64,000 bases of DNA. Source: Euwallacea fornicatus. Lineage: Eukaryota > Arthropoda > Insecta > Coleoptera > Curculionidae. Shown piece after piece: positions 58,337-64,000 of the stretch (position 1 is its first letter; every line of letters starts with the position of its first letter). The position numbers were made by a program, and so were the translations under genes. The notes beneath the pieces are model-generated. The model ran no database searches, was not told the origin of the DNA, and saw only the letters and a list, made by a program, of their open reading frames with translations. The DNA lies in contig NC_089541.1 in assembly GCF_040115645.1 (NCBI RefSeq), positions 2,666,001-2,730,000 on the forward strand, in the 5' to 3' direction.

Positions 58337-59507
58337 CTGAAAACGAAGGAAAAAATAACTCAATTTAAATTCTCTGACAGCATATTTGTCAGTCGAGGAA
58401 TAAACAAAGGTCGAGGGATAATTTGATTTTGCGCTTCTAATTCCTCCCTCTGAATCTCGGTAACGAAGATTTACTCAATTCAGCTCCTTATCATTTCGAG
58501 TATGCAATTAAGGAACAATTTAGAGCCTAAATCGAAATAAATGCCAGTTGACTCCATTCCTAAGATTTGCCCTGACTGCGTAGATATTTCATTTCGTCAA
58601 GAGCCCCGCTGAGCTGATTGTAAACTTCGGAATCGAATTAACGAACGCAGATTTAAATTAACCTAAGGAATGGGGATCTTCGAGGTTCGACAAGAACGGG
58701 ATTCGGGTGTTTTATGAGGGTTATTAATGAGACCCAAAAGCAGCAAAATTTACCTAAATTTTAATTATTTGGTGTTTGTATATGCAGTGCCTATCCTTAT
58801 CGAAACCGATAACGATACGCATATGAATTTGATCAAGGAAGATAGAGAAACGTCGAGTTTTCACGACTTATTTTTTCAGCCTTATTAACCTTGCGCTCAT
58901 ATTAATCGGAAACCAAAAAACATGGATATCGAGGTTTCTGCATCAAACTCTAAATGTCGCATCATAAGGAGTGCCTGCATAAAGCATGGAATGAATTCAA
59001 TTAAAAATCAGGCGTTTGTTTTTTTGAAAACGTTGGGACACGTCGATTCTTATTTTTTTTGCGATTTTTTTTATGGTAAATGCACGTATACAGGGTGACC
59101 CAAAATCAAGTTACGTCCGCCAACCTCATTTTTTCAAATAGAAATACTTATTTTTTTATTTCATTTTTGAATTGTGCATCGACTTCTAAGTATATCTACG
59201 GTGGCGGAAAACGTCTGCGTAAAAGCAACAAAGTTCGTTTCAAGTCTAAAATTTGATGGGAACATTTGCCAACAAATGAAAATATCGAAAAAAACTGATT
59301 GTTGTAATTGAATAGATTTATCTCGACAAAAGTTTGCTACACAGGTCAAACGTAACAACAATTTATTTAAATAAAGCTAATAATGCATCATTAACAAGAG
59401 GAAAAAAGTATGCGTTTATGAAAAAAATTAGATTATTTTCGACCAAGAGTGCCGCGGAGACAAGTTGATTGTTGGTATTTACTTGATGTTGCTTAGGTCT
59501 AGCAAAA

Positions 59508-60623
59508 ATGTCCAACATGGATCCCAAGAATAAGCGCAAATTGCAATTGATTTGAAAAGAGTTAGTGTGAAACTATATAAAAGAAAGAAAAACACTAAGA
59601 CACGTAGGTTAAAAATGTTGGTAAAAGACACTCATCGGTACAAAAAATAATTCAATAATACAAACAAAGAGGAAATCTCTCAGTAAAAGAAAGATTTGGC
59701 CGTCTGGAAGTGTTAAGTCAAAGAGAAGAGTGACATGTGCCAAGGACAGTTAAGGAAGATCCTAAAGTTAGGGCTCCTAAGCTGATTGCAATGAATAAAC
59801 AACAAATTCACAAAACCGTTTGTTTCAAAACTGTTCAAAATTTATTAAAAAAACAATGGATATAGAGGGTGTGTTGCTCCAGGGGAAACCTTTTGTTTCT
59901 AAAATGATTTAGACGAAGAGGTTGCCGTTTGCGAAAATTCATATTAGTAACTCTTTGGAGTTTTGGGATCGAGTTATCCGAACTGACAAAAGTAATTTTA
60001 ACATTTAGGGTTCAGATGGAAGGCGAATTGTGTGGAGAAAGTCCAATACCGAGATGAATCCCAAGCATTTAATATCCACTCTAAAGCACGGTGGTGGAGG
60101 ACATGTTATGGTATGGGGATCAATGTCAACAAGTGGCGTGGTAAAGTTAGAATTTATTGACTCTAAGATGGATCGTTTTGTGTTTTTAGCCATTTTAAAG
60201 AGAAAATTAAGGCCTTCAGCCGAACAGTTGACCTTAGGGGATCACTATATTTATCAACAAGATAATGATCCCAAACATACCGCCGGTATTGTTAAAAAAA
60301 AATGGCTCCTGTATAACACTCCTAAGCAATTGCATACCTCACTTCAAACGCCAGGCCTTAATCCCATCGAGCATTTGTGGGAGTTGTTGCGTCAAAGGAT
60401 TCGAAAACATCAAATAATTTCAATGGTTGTGCCTAAAGAGAAATTTGAAGAAGAATGGGCAAAAATTTCTCAGGAGGAAATAGCTAAATTAGTCCACTCA
60501 ATATCAATCAGGTTAAAGAAAATAATCAAATTAAAGGGGCAATTCCTTACTAAAATTGTTAATTTCATTCAAATTGTTAATGTACGAAAACATTTTTCCG
60601 TTGTTAAATTCGCTTTCATTTAA
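59508..60623 (+). pseudogene. Tc1-like transposase, decayed
   Basis: The first half is broken by stops (MDPKNKRKLQLI, KERFGRLEVLSQRE, KVRAPKLIAMNKQ). From 60030 the frame is open for 197 codons: KHGGGGHVMVWGSMSTSGVV, then YIYQQDNDPKHTAGIVKKKW (second Asp), LNPIEHLWELLRQRIRKHQ (Glu) and EEWAKISQEEIAKLVHSI, the second half of a DD34E Tc1 transposase. The first Asp region (about 59960-60000) is disrupted. It probably arrived by insertion into the surrounding element. Confidence 0.85.
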
Positions 60624-60921
60624 ATATTGTTAATAAACTTGATATCTGTTCACTTATTACTAAATATTATTATAATTATTAACCTGCTCAATCGAAGGTA
60701 AAATATGTTTAAATTAAATTTTACATGTTATCTCATATTCTCAGAGCTTGTGAAAATTGAAGCGATTTCGGTTGCTCATGTGCAGACTTTTTCCGTCATA
60801 TGTATTTTAAGTGACATGTACAATACCTATATCCAACAATTATCCGGAAATTTCCGTGTAGTTATATAGATTTTCGTTAAACATAATATTTAATGAGTGG
60901 GAACAATAAGTAATTATTAAA

Positions 60922-62159
60922 TTAAATGCTCAAATTGAAATCCTTTTTGTGCCTGGCAGTATTCCAAACGGTGTATAAATTCATGCTGAGCCATATTTAT
61001 TGTTTTTGGATTAATGTTAGCGCAATCTCTACTGATTCTAGTTTTTAAGCCGTCAATCGTTTCAGGTCTGGTTTTGTACACAAAAAGTGTCCCACAAAAA
61101 ATAGTCTAACGGATTAAAATCCGGAGACCTTGGTGGCCATTGAATAAATCCACACTTTCCAATTTATCTTCTGGGAAATGCTGTATCATCGAGATATTAT
61201 CTCATCTGAGCCGCATAATGCGGTGGTACACCATCCCGCTGGAACCATAGATTTTCGTCATAAGGGACTGGGTTACTAGGACTGGGAAATAAAGTTCCTA
61301 AACTGGGGATTAGATGTTGTAAAAATTCAAAATATCTTGAACCGTTGAAAGTCTGTTCAAAAAAGTAGGGCCTAACGATCTGACTTTTAACAATCTCTGC
61401 TCGAACATTAATTTGTTCTGGATATTAGATATGTTGTTGTCTCGTCCATCTGGGATTTCCCCTCGCCAAATGGCGGCAGTTTTGTCTATTACTTTCGCCG
61501 GTTAATGTAAAAGTTGATTCATCTGAATATAATATTTCCAGCTTGGCGGGGGAAGTTATGACACATATCCAGTTGGATTTCACATAATTGCAATCGTCGG
61601 TCTGAATCATCTTTATTTAAGTCATGTACAAAAAGTGTTATACAATGTGTACAAATTTTACTTTTTTGATTTTAAAACCTTATGTACAGGTGAAGTCGGA
61701 ACATCGTAATCGCGACTAACTTGCCGAATGCTAGAAGTTGGATTTTCTTGTACAGCTAGTAGAACGTTTAGTTATTTATCTTCATCGATCTTAGAACATC
61801 CAGCCTTCAACTTATCTGCCACCGAACCGGTATTTCGATTTTTTTTTCAATTTTGCTAACTATCGCCTGGTTTATTCATCTATCAGGATATTTGTTATTA
61901 AGTGAAACACACACCCCTTTTTGCGCTCGTACTCTCTCACTATATCCAATTATAAAAATTTAAATTCTTTGTGTTTTCGACAAACGCATTATTATATAAC
62001 TTTTAATTGAAATTAAACATTCTTGTAGTGGAATCAAAACTGACAAACATGCAAATTTACATGTTACTGGAATGTTGTGTATTAAATGAATAAAAATACC
62101 TCTTCTATGGAAAGAAATAAAACACCTACCAAATAAATCATCATCTTGTTCACTGACAT
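60922..62159 (-). pseudogene. IS630/mariner-like transposase, decayed
   Basis: The minus strand reads ILYSDESTFTLTGESNRQNC (first Asp), then WFQRDGVPPHYAAQMR (second Asp), WPPRSPDFNPLDYFLWDTFC (third Asp) and HEFIHRLEYCQAQKGFQFEH before the stop at 60922. This is the D,D,D type common in arthropod genomes. Frameshifts and stops lie between the blocks and the N-terminal third is poorly preserved, so the upstream limit is approximate. Confidence 0.75.
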
Positions 62160-62689
62160 GTTCTCAGACTTAAATTTGTCGATAACTGTTGAGTTTAGAT
62201 ATAGGACATGCTACATAAAATACACTTAGAAATCGATGCAGAATTCACAAATAAAATAAAAAAATTAGCATTTCTATTTGAAAAAATTAAATCGGTGGTT
62301 GTAACTTGTTTTTGGGCCACCCTATATACATGAATTTTCAATAAAAACAGCCGCAACAAAAAACAAGAATCGACGTATCCCAGCGTCTTTCCAAAAAAAG
62401 GAACATTTTTATTTTAATTTATTCCATACTTTATGAACACACTGTATAGGAAGTTCTACGCGAAAAACTATAATTCCCGGAAGTCAAAACATATGGAAAA
62501 TAATTTACGTATGTTTGACAAACTGAGTCTTCATGACGCCATGAAGATTCAGTTTGCACATAAAGCGATAAAGATAACTATAGGAAAGTACATTAGGTAG
62601 TTCGGTACTTATTTGGGTCATAGTATTCAATAATATACCGGGTGTGAGGAAAACCGGGTTCTCACGACGTAAAGAGGCTCATGTCAACA

Positions 62690-63990
62690 ATTCCCTTCAA
62701 AAACCATTAAAAAATCGTCTAATTTTCATTCTTCTCAAAATTAACTCGGATACGTTGTGAAATTCTTCGTTTTAATGACAATAAATGAGCAGAATTTAAT
62801 TTTTTTTTAATTTACGAAAAACGAGAGTTTCAATGTGGCTCTTTTTTTCTTCTGCAGTTGTGGTTTGCTTCAACTTAACCAGAAACTTCAGGAGATTTGA
62901 TGCGTTTATTTTAAGGGTCTATTTTCTGGAGAACCAATAGCGCAGCAGGACTAATTTAATAGTAATAATTTATCAAAATAAAATATAATAGTTTTTTGAT
63001 TATTCATAGCGAGTGTTTGATGCACACGTTTAAAGTCTCCCCGTCTTCTACCCCTGTTGTTTATTCTAGTTTAAAAAGGAATTTCATGAGATTTTAATAA
63101 TTATTTTGAGGCTCTATTTCTTCAAGAAACAGTATCACTTGTGGATTACTTTTAGGGCAGTAATCAATTAAAATTGATCAGGTTTTAAATAGACAAGCAT
63201 CATGGATTAAATTTACGTACAGCTCTGTTCTACTCCAACTATTCAAGCAGTTTTAGAAGATTTTAAACGTGATTTAAAGGCTCAACATCCTTTATATTTA
63301 GCGGAGCAGCTTGTTCGTTTTAGTGGCAATAAATTATCAAAATTGAATTGACTTTTTAAATTAACAATAAATTAAGGAGTGTTTCGATGTGACTCTTCCT
63401 TCTTTCTCTTTTACGCCTGTAGTTTGCTCTAATTTAAAAAGAAATTATATTACATTTCAAACACTACCGGAAGGGTCTATTTTTTGAATAATCAGTGGCG
63501 TTAATGATTCGTTTTAACGGCAATAGATGATCGAAGTTGAATAGTCTTCTTAAATTGCCAATTATCGAAGGTTTCAATGTATTTTTGTCTGTTTCTTGTG
63601 CTTGGGATATATCCGACTTCAACAAGAAGGGAAGAAAGAAAGAAGCATTGGTGTAGATGATTTATTTTAATGAAAACATACTATTCAAATTTCTAAACCT
63701 ACAAAATAGACCATACTGCAGGATACATACTCTCAGTCCTCCGCTATTTAGAAGAATCAATATTAATTTTAACGACCTAAAACGTAGTTTTCAAATTCCA
63801 TTTATTTGATAATCAGTGGCGTGTTTTTTTTTAAATTTTAATGTCAATAAATTCTCAAAAATTGACATTCTCTTTAAGCATTCTTTCAATGTGATCCTCT
63901 CTCCGACGTCTATGACTTCTTTTAGTTGAAGAAGAAATTTAGGAGGAAGCTAGAAGATTTTAATAAAGACAGTTACAGGAAAAAGTTGGT
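62690..63990. repeat. Degenerate tandem repeat, unit about 200-350 bases
   Basis: Four to five diverged units follow each other. Each carries, in the same order, a GTTTCAATGTG-like start, a CTTCTTC pyrimidine run, GTAGTTTGCTTCAACTTAA, GGGTCTATTTTTTGAA, an AATCAGTGGCG phrase and GGCAATAAATTATCAAAATTG. Examples of the last two lie near 63491 and 63328. The array reaches the edge of the window, so its full length is unknown. Confidence 0.6.
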
Positions 63991-64000
63991 CCCTGTGATT

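Larger units (their letters stand above)
58970..62446. mobile_element. IS630/mariner-like element with very long inverted repeats
   Basis: About 210-base arms face each other. ACACGTCGATTCTTATTTTT near 59038 answers AAACAAGAATCGACGTATCC near 62362, TTTTTTCAAATAGAAATACT near 59131 answers the complement near 62270, and GGGTGACCCAAAATCAAGTTAC near 59094 answers the complement near 62305. The 3.5 kb unit carries its own decayed transposase on the minus strand (60922-62159) and a second, Tc1-like transposase copy on the plus strand. Confidence 0.7.

Noticed and set aside
1..64000. CRISPR array, rRNA, bacterial operon or integrated virus
   Set aside because: No regularly spaced short repeats, no rRNA-like blocks, no bacterial gene organisation and no viral protein signatures were seen; the intron-split genes are animal.

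Overview
The window is a piece of an insect nuclear genome, probably a beetle or another holometabolous insect. That placement is inferred from the protein families, the short 48-60 base introns and the transposon spectrum; no diagnostic marker is present. The DNA is AT-rich, genes are split by GT-AG introns, and the intergenic and intronic space is full of decayed DNA transposons and foldback elements. I assembled gene models by hand from conserved protein stretches, splice sites and codon phase. In every model below the exon phases close without a frameshift.

Left half (about 4.2-24.5 kb), gene-dense. In order: Rpn12/PSMD8, a 26S proteasome lid subunit (+); a two-exon gene for an unrecognised 126-residue basic protein (+), whose 3.7 kb intron contains the single-exon Son gene (SON-like splicing cofactor with RS, G-patch and dsRNA-binding regions) on the same strand; a 15-exon Cep164 gene for a centriole distal-appendage protein (+), whose second intron carries Pus1 (tRNA pseudouridine synthase) on the opposite strand; RpS19 (-); and Naa20, the catalytic subunit of the NatB N-terminal acetyltransferase (+).

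Right half (about 25.6-64 kb). One large minus-strand gene, Fasciclin 2 (Fas2), a neural cell adhesion molecule with five Ig domains, two fibronectin III domains, one membrane span and a PDZ-binding tail. Twelve coding exons spread over 32 kb are placed here, including two small cytoplasmic-tail exons far from the rest. The first (signal-peptide) exon was not found and may lie beyond the window.

The Fas2 introns and flanks are a transposon graveyard: a Tc1-like element invaded by a foldback element, a Tigger/pogo element inserted into the C-terminal region of a piggyBac-like transposase, a Tc1-like copy inside an IS630/mariner-like element with very long inverted repeats, and several self-complementary foldback elements. 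The genes are housekeeping or neural and do not form a functional cluster. I found no CRISPR array, rRNA, tRNA or clearly new multi-gene system. The most unusual points are the nested gene arrangements, the unrecognised 126-residue protein, the layered transposon insertions and a possible alternative Fas2 C-terminus.
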